This document shows, piece by piece, positions 1-6,496 of a DNA stretch of 8,266 nucleotides. The position numbers and the translations under genes were made by a program. How positions within the stretch are numbered: the stretch's first letter is position 1; each line of letters opens with the position of its first letter. The stretch comes from JAVXAG01 sp036660615 (lineage in GTDB: Bacteria; Bacillota; Clostridia; Peptostreptococcales; Anaerovoracaceae), in assembly GCA_036660615.1 (NCBI GenBank), contig JAVXAG010000084.1, positions 1 through 8,266 of the forward strand, given 5' to 3'. The notes under the pieces were generated by a model. That model worked only from the letters and a program-made list of their open reading frames with translations, was not told the origin of the DNA and ran no database searches.

Positions 1-180
1 CGATTCCGCGCCGCGCTTTAGTTTAGGTGCCGAAAACGACTCAGCGCGCAGCTTCAATCACAGCGCCGAAAGCGACTCAGCGCCAAGCTTTAATCACAGA
101 TTCGGCAGCGATTCCGCGCCAAGCTTTAGTTCCAGCACCGGCAACAACTCAGCACGCAGCTTTAATCGCAGATTTGCCTC
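1..180. repeat. 36-bp tandem repeat, five units
   Basis: Five directly adjacent units of exactly 36 bp occupy 1-36, 37-72, 73-108, 109-144 and 145-180. Each starts with cgaytcmgcgc or a close variant and has a core like agctttaatca near its middle. Sequence after 181 (ccaatccttccc) looks like a sixth, badly decayed unit. The period is a multiple of three, so reading frame is kept from unit to unit. Units differ at several positions, so the array is not freshly duplicated. GC content is roughly 55%, well above the surrounding DNA. There are no spacers between units, so it is not a CRISPR array. The array may continue to the left of the window. Confidence 0.9.
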
Positions 181-214
181 CCAATCCTTCCCATTGCCAC
201 AAAATCTTTTGTAA
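2..214 (+). CDS. C-terminal end of a 12-residue-repeat protein (5' part outside window)
   Basis: This reading frame is open from the window edge to TAA at 212-214 (70 codons) and has no start inside the window, so it looks like the tail of a gene that begins upstream. It reads as five 12-residue units: DSAPRFSLGAEN, DSARSFNHSAES, DSAPSFNHRFGS, DSAPSFSSSTGN and NSARSFNRRFAS, followed by a decayed ending QSFPLPQNLL. The pattern is [DN]-S-A-[PR]-[SR]-F-[NS], then four variable residues, then [SN]. It contains no lysine and is rich in Ser, Asn, Ala, Arg and Phe, unlike the Lys/Ile-rich proteins downstream. I recognise no family, and no signal peptide, anchor or catalytic motif is visible. This is the only frame open through all five units: the neighbouring + frame has TAG at 24-26, and the best antisense frame has two TGA stops. 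A non-coding tandem repeat that is open by chance remains possible. Confidence 0.45.
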   Translation, partial: DSAPRFSLGAENDSARSFNHSAESDSAPSFNHRFGSDSAPSFSSSTGNNSARSFNRRFASQSFPLPQNLL

Positions 215-246
215 GTCACAGAATTTTGGAAATAGCCCAGTGTGGG

Positions 247-274
247 TTGTCATTTTCCCCATATATGCTATAAT
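247..274 (+). promoter_or_regulatory. Sigma-A-type promoter upstream of walJ
   Basis: A -35 box TTGTCA (247-252, five of six consensus bases) is followed by a 16-bp spacer and a perfect -10 box TATAAT (269-274). The -10 is preceded by TG at 266-267, giving an extended -10 (TGCTATAAT). Transcription should start near 281, leaving a leader of about 26 nt before the ATG at 308. It lies in the spacer between the upstream stop (212-214) and walJ, and is the best promoter match I see in the window. It may also transcribe rlmH and the atp genes, since no terminator separates them. Confidence 0.75.
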
Positions 275-292
275 TACTTATATTTTAGATTT

Positions 293-298
293 AGGAGA
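293..298 (+). promoter_or_regulatory. Ribosome binding site that fixes the walJ start
   Basis: AGGAGA lies 9 nt before the ATG at 308. It supports that ATG over an in-frame GTG at 242. The GTG would lie upstream of the predicted transcription start and would add 22 residues (MGCHFPHIC...) that do not fit the compact N-terminus of the family. Confidence 0.8.
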
Positions 299-307
299 AA
301 ACAAAAC

Positions 308-1108
308 ATGTCAATAAGTTTTTGCTCTTTTGCTAGTGGAAGTACGGGAAACTGCTATATGGTAAAAAGCGACACGACAATTATATTAATAGATGTAGGA
401 ATAAGTGGAAAGAAAATATTTGAGGCATTAGCACAAAACGACTTGGATATAGAAAATGTAAATGGAGTGTTGATCACCCATGAACACTCAGACCACATAA
501 AAAGCGTTAGAATAGTCAGCAAAAAGGCGGAGAATGCAAAAGTTTATGCGTCACGAGGAACTTGGAAGGCCATTGAAAACCTTGTGTCAGAACCACAAAA
601 AGTTGTCATTGAAAACAGAGACGGCTTTTACATAGGAGATATTTTCGTCAAACCTTTTCATCTGTCCCACGATGCGGCTGAGCCAATAGGCTATACCTTA
701 GAAAAAGATAACAAGAGAATTACCATCGCTACAGATACAGGTTGCATAACAGATGAAATATTTGAACAGCTGTATATGGCCGATTTGATAGTAATAGAGG
801 CAAACCATGAGGTGAATATATTGAGAATGGGTAGTTATCCATACAATACACAGCAACGAATTTTAAGCGATTATGGACATTTGTCCAATGTGACCACAGG
901 CGAGTGCCTTTGCAAAGTCTTGCAAGAGAAAGATAGCGAAACCACACTTCAAGTTATTTTGGCACATATGAGCAGAGAAAACAACACACCGGCGCAGGCA
1001 TATCTTACAATAAAAAACATATTGCAGGAGAACGATTTTTACATAGATAAAGACTTGATATTGGATATAATAACTAAAGACCAGATAAGTCCTTTATTTA
1101 GTATGTAA
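308..1108 (+). CDS. walJ: Metallo-beta-lactamase-fold hydrolase, WalJ/YycJ type
   Basis: This 266-residue protein of the metallo-beta-lactamase superfamily is closest in character to WalJ (YycJ), a presumed metal-dependent phosphodiesterase/exonuclease-like enzyme linked in Firmicutes to the WalRK cell-wall regulon and to DNA replication and repair. Visible motifs are the N-terminal FASGSTGNCY (8-17), typical of the YycJ group; the metal-binding THEHSDH (57-63); HLSHDA (118-123); ATDTG with Asp143; EANHE with His167; HLSN at 191-194; and AHMSRENNTP (219-228). All expected metal ligands appear present. The length matches the usual 260-270. No signal peptide or membrane segment is seen, so it is cytoplasmic. 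In many Firmicutes walJ sits at the end of the walRKHIJ cluster, near rlmH. Here rlmH follows after 22 nt, but walR/K/H/I are not in the window. The family assignment is firm; the exact substrate is not. Confidence 0.9.
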   Translation: MSISFCSFASGSTGNCYMVKSDTTIILIDVGISGKKIFEALAQNDLDIENVNGVLITHEHSDHIKSVRIVSKKAENAKVYASRGTWKAIENLVSEPQKVVIENRDGFYIGDIFVKPFHLSHDAAEPIGYTLEKDNKRITIATDTGCITDEIFEQLYMADLIVIEANHEVNILRMGSYPYNTQQRILSDYGHLSNVTTGECLCKVLQEKDSETTLQVILAHMSRENNTPAQAYLTIKNILQENDFYIDKDLILDIITKDQISPLFSM

Positions 1109-1130
1109 CATAAGACGGCTAGGGGAAAAG

Positions 1131-1610
1131 ATGAATATTATAATCATTTGTATAGGAAAATTAAAAGAAAAATATTGGCGTGAGGCATTGGCGGAGTATA
1201 CAAAAAGGCTATCCAAGTATTGTAATTTGGAAATAATTGAGCTGAAAGAAGCAAGATTATCAGATAAAGGATCAGCGTCAGAGGAGCAGGCAGTCAAACA
1301 AGAAGAAGGTAAAAACATATTAAAGCACATAAAGAACGATTTTTATGTAATTTCCTTAGAAATTAATGGAAAAGAATTATCATCAGAAGCCCTTTCAGAA
1401 AAGATGAATAATTTATCAATAGAAGGCAAAAGCAACGTAGCTTTTGTCATAGGTGGGAGCCTTGGACTTAGCCAAGAAGTCAGTGATAGAGCCGATTACA
1501 AGCTTTCGTTTTCCAAGATGACATTTCCACACCAGATGATGAGAGTTATACTTCTGGAACAGATATATAGAGGCTTTAAAATAATAAAAAACGAAACTTA
1601 TCACAAATAA
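1131..1610 (+). CDS. rlmH: 23S rRNA (pseudouridine1915-N3)-methyltransferase RlmH
   Basis: RlmH is a SPOUT-fold methyltransferase that uses S-adenosylmethionine to methylate N3 of pseudouridine 1915 in helix 69 of 23S rRNA, acting on the assembled ribosome. The product is 159 residues, the standard family length. It starts MNIIIICIGKLKEKYW, has the knotted SAM-binding loop VIGGSLGLS at 106-114, the hallmark FSKMTFPHQMMR at 127-138 running on into LLEQIYR, and the characteristic C-terminus ending in YHK. The start is preceded by AGGGGAAAAG (1121-1130), an acceptable binding site with close spacing. It follows walJ by 22 nt and is very probably co-transcribed with it. There is no terminator between it and atpI, only a 55-bp AT-rich gap. 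Confidence 0.96.
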   Translation: MNIIIICIGKLKEKYWREALAEYTKRLSKYCNLEIIELKEARLSDKGSASEEQAVKQEEGKNILKHIKNDFYVISLEINGKELSSEALSEKMNNLSIEGKSNVAFVIGGSLGLSQEVSDRADYKLSFSKMTFPHQMMRVILLEQIYRGFKIIKNETYHK

Positions 1611-1665
1611 GACAAAAGGTCTATTTACTTTTTTGAAAAAAAGAATATAATTAGGTAGGTTTAAG

Positions 1666-2034
1666 ATGAACAACCATAATACGGTCAAAGATAAAAAGGA
1701 AATAATTGCGATTTATGTGATTATTGCAGTAATTTGCGAGACAGTTTCCTTGTTCATAATTGGGCCAAGAAGTGACTTTGCTATTGGATTAATAGCAGGC
1801 ACTGTGACTATGATAATAAATTATAATATTTTGGGAAAGGTTATTGATATAATGCTTTCCGGTTCCAACATAACCATTGCCTTCCTACTACAAATGGGGA
1901 GGTATTTATTGTTTGGTGGTGTTGCTTTTATAGTGGTAAAGATTAGCACCTATGCCGTTATAGCTTATGCAATAGGAATATTAATATTATCGCTAGTCTT
2001 CTTAGTAAAATACGGAAAAGGAGGGTGCGGATGA
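1666..2034 (+). CDS. atpI: ATP synthase protein I
   Basis: AtpI is a small membrane protein encoded first in many ATP synthase operons; in some bacteria it helps assemble the c-ring, but it is not part of the finished enzyme. The 122-residue product has a short charged N-terminus (1-12) and four hydrophobic segments at about 13-33, 38-57, 68-91 and 95-115. The segment QMGRYLLFGG (76-85) resembles the conserved Gly-Arg region of the family. Its identity rests on this topology and its position before atpB, because the family is weakly conserved. AGGTAGG (1653-1659) lies 6 nt before the ATG. Its TGA stop overlaps the atpB ATG as ATGA, implying translational coupling. Confidence 0.85.
   Translation: MNNHNTVKDKKEIIAIYVIIAVICETVSLFIIGPRSDFAIGLIAGTVTMIINYNILGKVIDIMLSGSNITIAFLLQMGRYLLFGGVAFIVVKISTYAVIAYAIGILILSLVFLVKYGKGGCG
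2018..2024 (+). promoter_or_regulatory. Ribosome binding site that fixes the atpB start
   Basis: A full AAGGAGG, inside the end of atpI, stands 6 nt before the ATG at 2031. An in-frame GTG at 2025 directly touches the site and is too close to be used, so the protein starts MIYEEL rather than with two extra residues. Confidence 0.8.
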
Positions 2035-2741
2035 TTTATGAAGAACTGGGAGCACGTATAATTCTCAGCTTTGGCGACGGCAAAGTATTTGTGACAGAAA
2101 GCACTATTTTTGGAATAATAGTAGCGATAGTCATAGCAGTCATTTGCATTTGGCTAGGGCATGGATTAAAAACAGTACCCAAAGGGAAACAAATTATAGC
2201 GGAATTTATTGTTGAATGGATCTATAAATTCACAAAAGAGAATATGGGAGAAGAAAACAGCAGATTTGCGCCATACATAGGAAGTATATTTGCCTTTATG
2301 GTTTGTGGCAGCATGTTGGGCATTTTTGGTATAAGACCAATAACGGCTGATGTAAATGTGGCGTTTGCATTATCCATAATGACTTTTGTAATGATTCAGT
2401 ACAATGCCATAAAAACACTTGGAATAAGAGGAAAAATCAAATCCATGTGCGATCCATATCCATTTATGTTACCACTAAAAGTATTAGAAGATGTGACATT
2501 GCCAGTTTCACTTGGCTTCCGTCTATTTGGTAATATGCTTGGAGGCGTAATCGTCATCGATCTTTGGATGAATCTTATGACGATGCTAAGTAATTATATG
2601 ACAGACATACCATTCTTGAGGGCAATCACAGTATTACCTCTAAATGGATTTTTCGATATGTTTGAGCCAGCAATTCAAACATATATATTCGTTACATTAA
2701 CATCAGTATTCCTAAGTATGGGAATGAAGAAAACACATTAA
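2031..2741 (+). CDS. atpB: ATP synthase Fo subunit a
   Basis: Subunit a is the membrane stator with the two ion half-channels that pass ions to and from the rotating c-ring. The product is 236 residues with several hydrophobic segments (about 25-44, 82-102, 106-125, 157-185 and 205-232). The hallmark LPVSLGFRLFGNMLGG at 157-172 contains the essential Arg164, equivalent to E. coli Arg210. The last helix carries FEPAIQTYIF (211-220) with Gln216 at the position of E. coli Gln252. The length is near the usual 220-270. Its start overlaps the atpI stop (ATGA). A 38-bp AT-rich spacer separates it from atpE. Confidence 0.97.
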   Translation: MIYEELGARIILSFGDGKVFVTESTIFGIIVAIVIAVICIWLGHGLKTVPKGKQIIAEFIVEWIYKFTKENMGEENSRFAPYIGSIFAFMVCGSMLGIFGIRPITADVNVAFALSIMTFVMIQYNAIKTLGIRGKIKSMCDPYPFMLPLKVLEDVTLPVSLGFRLFGNMLGGVIVIDLWMNLMTMLSNYMTDIPFLRAITVLPLNGFFDMFEPAIQTYIFVTLTSVFLSMGMKKTH

Positions 2742-2779
2742 ATTTATGATAAAAATATTAAACATTAGGAGGTAGAAAA

Positions 2780-3001
2780 ATGAATTTAATAGGATTAGCT
2801 GCAGGTATAGCAATGGGTCTAGCTGCACTAGGAATTGGTATTGGTCAAGGTATCGGACTTGGCAAAAGTTTAGAGGGTACTGCAAAGCAACCGGAAGCAG
2901 GCGGTATGGTTAGAGCCACAATGATTATAGGTATGGCTATTATGGAAACCATTGGCGTACTTACCTTTGTAATTGCTATTATGCTAGTAGGCAAAATATA
3001 A
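2780..3001 (+). CDS. atpE: ATP synthase Fo subunit c (probable Na+-binding type)
   Basis: Subunit c forms the ion-carrying rotor ring of Fo. The 73-residue product is a helical hairpin: a glycine-rich first helix (about 4-27), the polar loop GKSLEGTAKQPEA (28-40) with the conserved Arg/Lys-Gln-Pro turn, and a second helix (about 46-70) carrying the ion-binding Glu56. Gln23 lies 33 residues before Glu56 and Thr57 follows it. This matches the spacing of Gln32, Glu65 and Ser66 in the Na+-binding ring of Ilyobacter tartaricus, so Na+ coupling is likely. The Tyr found five residues after the Glu there is Leu61 here. AGGAGG (2767-2772) stands 7 nt before the ATG in an AT-rich leader, fitting the high expression that a multi-copy ring protein needs. 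Confidence 0.97.
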   Translation: MNLIGLAAGIAMGLAALGIGIGQGIGLGKSLEGTAKQPEAGGMVRATMIIGMAIMETIGVLTFVIAIMLVGKI

Positions 3002-3035
3002 GACCAATTGTCTAACTTGTGATTTTAGCAAATAA

Positions 3036-3043
3036 GGGAGGTG
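3036..3043 (+). promoter_or_regulatory. Ribosome binding site that selects a TTG start for atpF
   Basis: GGGAGGTG lies 8 nt before TTG at 3052-3054. The only other upstream in-frame start, GTG at 3019, has no comparable site and would add 11 residues not expected in subunit b. The first in-frame ATG (3168, after the membrane segment) is far too late. Confidence 0.75.
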
Positions 3044-3051
3044 AAGAAATC

Positions 3052-3570
3052 TTGGAAGTAAAACTGTTTCAACCCTTAATAGCCTTTAATTGGAATATAT
3101 TATTTACAGCTATAACAGTAATAGTTTTGATATTGATACTAAAACATTTCTTTTTCGAAAAAGTCCATGATTTCATGGAGACAAGAGAAAAAAACATTCA
3201 GGAATCACTTGATAACGCAGAGCAGACCAATAGAGTCGCAGAACAGAAATTAAGCGATTATGAGGCGAAGATATCCGATGTACAAGGCGAAGGAAAAGAG
3301 ATAATAAAGGCTGCGAAACAACGGGCAACAATGCAAGCAGATCAAATTGTAGCAGAAGCCAAGGATAAAGCAGATGGCATTTTGGTGCATACGAAGAAAG
3401 AAATTGAAAGAGAAGAAAATAACGCCAAGGCTCAGATAAAACAAGAGATAACAACTTTGGCTATGATGGCGGCTGAGCAAATCATGGAAAAAGAGTTGTC
3501 AAAAGAAGGCCACGACGAAATTATTGACAAAATTATTGAAGAGGCAGGTAAGTCAGAATGGCAGAATTAA
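3052..3570 (+). CDS. atpF: ATP synthase Fo subunit b
   Basis: Subunit b is the peripheral stalk that holds F1 against rotation; as a dimer it links subunit a to delta and alpha. From the TTG start the product is 172 residues (the family is usually 155-175), beginning MEVKLFQPLIAFNWNILF. It has one N-terminal membrane helix (about 12-33), then a long, highly charged, Ala/Glu/Lys/Gln-rich helix (about 36-165) suited to a coiled coil. The juxtamembrane segment KHFFFEKVHDFMETRE (31-46) is typical of b. The gap after atpE is 50 nt. Its last 13 nt overlap the start of atpH. Confidence 0.95.
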   Translation: MEVKLFQPLIAFNWNILFTAITVIVLILILKHFFFEKVHDFMETREKNIQESLDNAEQTNRVAEQKLSDYEAKISDVQGEGKEIIKAAKQRATMQADQIVAEAKDKADGILVHTKKEIEREENNAKAQIKQEITTLAMMAAEQIMEKELSKEGHDEIIDKIIEEAGKSEWQN

Positions 3571-4097
3571 CAGTCGCAATGACATATGCCAGTGCACTCT
3601 TTGCAGCGGCAGAAGAAGTCGATAAAGTAGAAGAAATAAAAGAAGAAGCTGCGATGATTCAAGAAATTTTCCTAAAAGAAAAGGACTTTTTTCTTATTTT
3701 GAATAACCCAGCAGTGTCAAGAGAAAAAAAGAAAGAGCTACTAGAGTCAGTTTTTAAAGATAAAATCTGTGATGAGATGCTCTATTTTCTGTACATTTTG
3801 ATTGATAAGGGGCGACTTCACAATTACGAAGGAATCGGACGGCTTTATCTTGATGCCGTAAATAAAGAACAAGGCATAGGCGTGGGTATAATTTACTCAG
3901 CAGTGCCACTATCGACAGCACAAATCAATGAATTTGAGAATCAGACGGGCAAATTAATAAAGAAAAACGTTAAACTAACTAATGAAGTAGATAAGACGTT
4001 AATTGGCGGAGTAAAGATTTTAATCGAAGGCAAGTCTATCGATGCTTCTCTAAAGGGAAGATTGAAGAATTTAGCTCACCAAATAGAAAACAATTAA
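3558..4097 (+). CDS. atpH: ATP synthase F1 subunit delta
   Basis: Delta (the OSCP equivalent) sits on top of the alpha3beta3 head and joins it to the b stalk. The 179-residue product matches the family length. The N-terminal helical domain begins with TYASALFAAAEE (9-20). The C-terminal part contains the hallmark DKTLIGGVKILIEGKSIDAS (145-164), followed by LKGRLKNL. The ATG at 3558 lies inside the end of atpF, out of frame with it, with only a weak purine-rich site (ggcaggtaag) before it; translation probably depends on ribosomes finishing atpF. An ATG at 3579 is possible but would cut off residues normally present. Confidence 0.96.
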   Translation: MAELTVAMTYASALFAAAEEVDKVEEIKEEAAMIQEIFLKEKDFFLILNNPAVSREKKKELLESVFKDKICDEMLYFLYILIDKGRLHNYEGIGRLYLDAVNKEQGIGVGIIYSAVPLSTAQINEFENQTGKLIKKNVKLTNEVDKTLIGGVKILIEGKSIDASLKGRLKNLAHQIENN

Positions 4098-4115
4098 GAA
4101 GGGAGGGCAACCTCT

Positions 4116-5621
4116 ATGAATTTGAGACCAGAGGAAATAAGCGTATTAATAAAAGAGAAAATAAAGAGTTATTCTAACCAGCTTGATGTGTCGGATTTTG
4201 GCACTGTTATGCAGGTTGGAGACGGAATCGCCAGAATATACGGTCTTCAAAAATGTATGTCAGGGGAGTTACTTGAGTTTCCAGGAGACACTTTTGGAAT
4301 GGCGCTAAACTTAGAAGAAGACAATGTTGGCGCAGTAATACTAGGTTCTGACAGAGATATAAAAGAAGGCGATATTGTAAAACCTACAGGAGAAGTAGTA
4401 ACTGTTCCAGTAGGAGAGGCAATGATTGGAAGGGTAGTCAATGCCCTTGGACAGCCAATAGACGGAAAAGGAATAATAAATACGACTGAGGCAAGACCAA
4501 TAGAAAATCCAGCGCCAGGAGTTCTACAGAGAAAATCAGTAAACCAGCCTTTGCAGACAGGAATAAAATCCATAGATGCAATGATGCCAATAGGCAAAGG
4601 GCAGCGTGAACTTATTATCGGAGATAGACAAACAGGCAAAACAGCCATAGCAATCGATACAATTCTTAACCAAAAAGGAAAAGATGTTATTTGTATTTAT
4701 GTTGCAATAGGCCAAAAGAAATCCACAGTAGCTCAATTAGTGCAGACATTAGAAAAAAAAGATGCAATGAAATATTCTATTATTGTTTCGGCAACGGCTA
4801 GTGAAGTTGCGCCATTACAATATATTGCTCCTTATTCTGGATGCGCTATGGCGGAATATTTTATGTATAAGGGAAAAGACGTTTTGATTATATATGATGA
4901 CTTGTCAAAGCATGCGGTAGCATATCGTGCAATGTCATTACTGCTTCGTAGACCACCAGGTCGTGAGGCTTTCCCAGGAGATGTATTTTATTTACATAGT
5001 AGACTCCTTGAGAGAGCGGCAAAGTTAGCAGAGGATTTAGGTGGAGGTTCAATTACCGCCTTGCCTATTATCGAAACTCAGGCAGGCGATGTTTCGGCAT
5101 ATATACCAACAAATGTAATTTCGATTACAGACGGACAGATTTTCCTTGAGACTGAATTGTTCTTCTCGGGACAAAGACCAGCAGTAAATGCAGGTATTTC
5201 TGTATCCAGAGTAGGTGGAAATGCCCAAATCAAAGCTATGAAAAAGGTATCAAGCAAGGTAAAATTAAGCCTAGCTCAATATAGAGAACTTGCAAGCTTC
5301 TCCCAATTCGGCTCAGACGTTGATGCTGGAACAAAGAGACAACTAGAGCATGGTGCTGTTTTGATGGAAATATTGAAGCAGGTTCAGTATGCACCTATAG
5401 ATGTTGCTCACCAAGTTATGATAATCTATGCGGCAATTAACAACTATTTGGAAGATGTTCCAATAGGGAAGATAAGAAACTTCGAGAAGGATTTATATCT
5501 ATTTCTTGATGAGGAATTCCCTGAAATCGGTCAAACTATACACAAGACAGGAGACCTTGACAAAGAAACAGAAGATCTATTAGTCAAAGGTATTTTGAAA
5601 TTCAAGGAAGTGAGTGAATAA
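4116..5621 (+). CDS. atpA: ATP synthase F1 subunit alpha
   Basis: Alpha is the regulatory nucleotide-binding subunit that alternates with beta in the F1 hexamer. The 501-residue product has the standard length. The N-terminal beta-barrel spans about 25-95. Walker A is GDRQTGKT (169-176) and Walker B is IIYDDLS (258-264), continuing to AVAYR. The alpha/beta signature PAVNAGISVSRVG (355-367) contains Arg365, equivalent to the arginine that reaches into the beta catalytic site. The C-terminal helical domain follows (about 375-501). A strong purine-rich site (gggaggg, from 4101) lies 18 nt after the atpH stop. The stop TAA shares its last A with the atpG ATG (TAATG). Confidence 0.99.
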   Translation: MNLRPEEISVLIKEKIKSYSNQLDVSDFGTVMQVGDGIARIYGLQKCMSGELLEFPGDTFGMALNLEEDNVGAVILGSDRDIKEGDIVKPTGEVVTVPVGEAMIGRVVNALGQPIDGKGIINTTEARPIENPAPGVLQRKSVNQPLQTGIKSIDAMMPIGKGQRELIIGDRQTGKTAIAIDTILNQKGKDVICIYVAIGQKKSTVAQLVQTLEKKDAMKYSIIVSATASEVAPLQYIAPYSGCAMAEYFMYKGKDVLIIYDDLSKHAVAYRAMSLLLRRPPGREAFPGDVFYLHSRLLERAAKLAEDLGGGSITALPIIETQAGDVSAYIPTNVISITDGQIFLETELFFSGQRPAVNAGISVSRVGGNAQIKAMKKVSSKVKLSLAQYRELASFSQFGSDVDAGTKRQLEHGAVLMEILKQVQYAPIDVAHQVMIIYAAINNYLEDVPIGKIRNFEKDLYLFLDEEFPEIGQTIHKTGDLDKETEDLLVKGILKFKEVSE

Positions 5622-6484
5622 TGGCTCAGCAAATGCAAGATATAAAAAGAAGAATAAAAAGCATCGGCAGTACGGAGCATATCACCAATGCCATGCGTCT
5701 TGTTTCATCGTCAAAGTTTAGGAAAGCGAAAGCTAATTTTGACAAGAAAACGGAGTATTTTAACTATATCACAAAAGCCATTGCAGAAACTTTTGAGAAT
5801 GGCCAAGATGTCCCTATGGAGTTTTTGGCAGGAAACAGGGAAATAAAAACAAGCTGCTACGTACTAGTAACAAGTTGTGGCGGTCTTTGTGGTAGCTTTA
5901 ACAGTACAGTTATAAAGGAACTGGAAAAGGACATAAAGGAAGCTGACGATAATACAAAAATAGTGGCAATCGGAACTAGAGGCAAAGAATATTTTGAACG
6001 TCGGGGATACAATATTATTGAATCTTATTGTGCACCGGCTGAAAATGTTACTTTTCTTGAAACTCACGATATTAGTAAACCATTGATAGAGATGTACAGG
6101 GCGGGAGAAATCGACGAGATTATCATAGTCTATACTTCTTTTATAAATACTTTGAAGCAGGAAGTAAAAAGTGTAAGGCTATTGCCTTTTGACTTGGAAG
6201 CTGCTCCTGATGGAGAAACTCACAAACAAGAGATGGAATATGAGCCGTCTGTTGAGGAAGTCTTTAACTATTTGGTTCCCAAATATGTTGAAATAATGGT
6301 TTTTGAGGCAGTCCTTGAGTCTGCTACTTGTGAGTATGCGGCTAGGAGAACGGCTATGGAAAACGCTACGGATAATGCTAAGGATATGCTTTCTCAGCTT
6401 TCTATTTACTATAATAGAGCAAGGCAGGCAGCCATAACTGATGAAATTATTGAGATTGTAGCAGGATCGGAAGCACAGAAATAG
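5621..6484 (+). CDS. atpG: ATP synthase F1 subunit gamma
   Basis: Gamma is the central rotor shaft that couples c-ring rotation to the three beta sites. The 287-residue product matches the family length. The N-terminal helix has DIKRRIKSIGSTEHITNAMR (7-26) and SSSKFRKAK (29-37). The C-terminal helix has EYAARRTAMENATDNAKDML (238-257), ending near IVAGSEAQ. The usual TS-D-R/K-GLCG-G-FN segment of the middle domain reads TSCGGLCGSFN (84-94), with two cysteines (86 and 90) and no Asp-Arg pair. AAGGAAGTGAG lies upstream within the end of atpA, and the TAATG junction suggests termination-reinitiation. Confidence 0.98.
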   Translation: MAQQMQDIKRRIKSIGSTEHITNAMRLVSSSKFRKAKANFDKKTEYFNYITKAIAETFENGQDVPMEFLAGNREIKTSCYVLVTSCGGLCGSFNSTVIKELEKDIKEADDNTKIVAIGTRGKEYFERRGYNIIESYCAPAENVTFLETHDISKPLIEMYRAGEIDEIIIVYTSFINTLKQEVKSVRLLPFDLEAAPDGETHKQEMEYEPSVEEVFNYLVPKYVEIMVFEAVLESATCEYAARRTAMENATDNAKDMLSQLSIYYNRARQAAITDEIIEIVAGSEAQK

Positions 6485-6488
6485 GAGG
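6483..6488 (+). promoter_or_regulatory. Ribosome binding site that selects a TTG start for atpD
   Basis: AGGAGG overlaps the atpG stop codon and stands 8 nt before TTG at 6497-6499. The first in-frame ATG (codon 23, at 6563) would remove the conserved N-terminal strand GIIHQIIGPVLDIKF, so TTG must be the start. Confidence 0.85.
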
Positions 6489-6496
6489 TAGGATAG

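Noticed and set aside
1..180. CRISPR array
   Set aside because: Units are contiguous 36-bp copies with no spacers and they diverge from each other.
235..247. Small hairpin CCCA-GTG-TGGG as a terminator for the upstream frame
   Set aside because: The stem is only 4-5 bp, has no T run directly after it, and overlaps the -35 box.
27..317. Open frame of 96 codons from GTG across the repeats, the promoter and the start of walJ
   Set aside because: It has no ribosome binding site, runs through a strong promoter and into walJ, and its frame has a stop at 24-26. Its peptide periodicity follows from the 36-bp repeat.
1610..1634. Terminator after rlmH (AGAC/GTCT stem followed by T run)
   Set aside because: The stem has only 4 bp and the T run is six bases further on, so it is too weak for intrinsic termination.
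1624..1651. Promoter for atpI (TTTACT, 16 bp, TATAAT)
   Set aside because: The -35 is poor and the predicted start near 1658 falls in the atpI ribosome binding site (1653-1659), leaving no usable leader. TATAAT by chance is common in AT-rich gaps.
4247..4648. Minus-strand open frame of 133 codons inside atpA
   Set aside because: It is a shadow of the strongly conserved atpA frame and has no sign of its own start signals.
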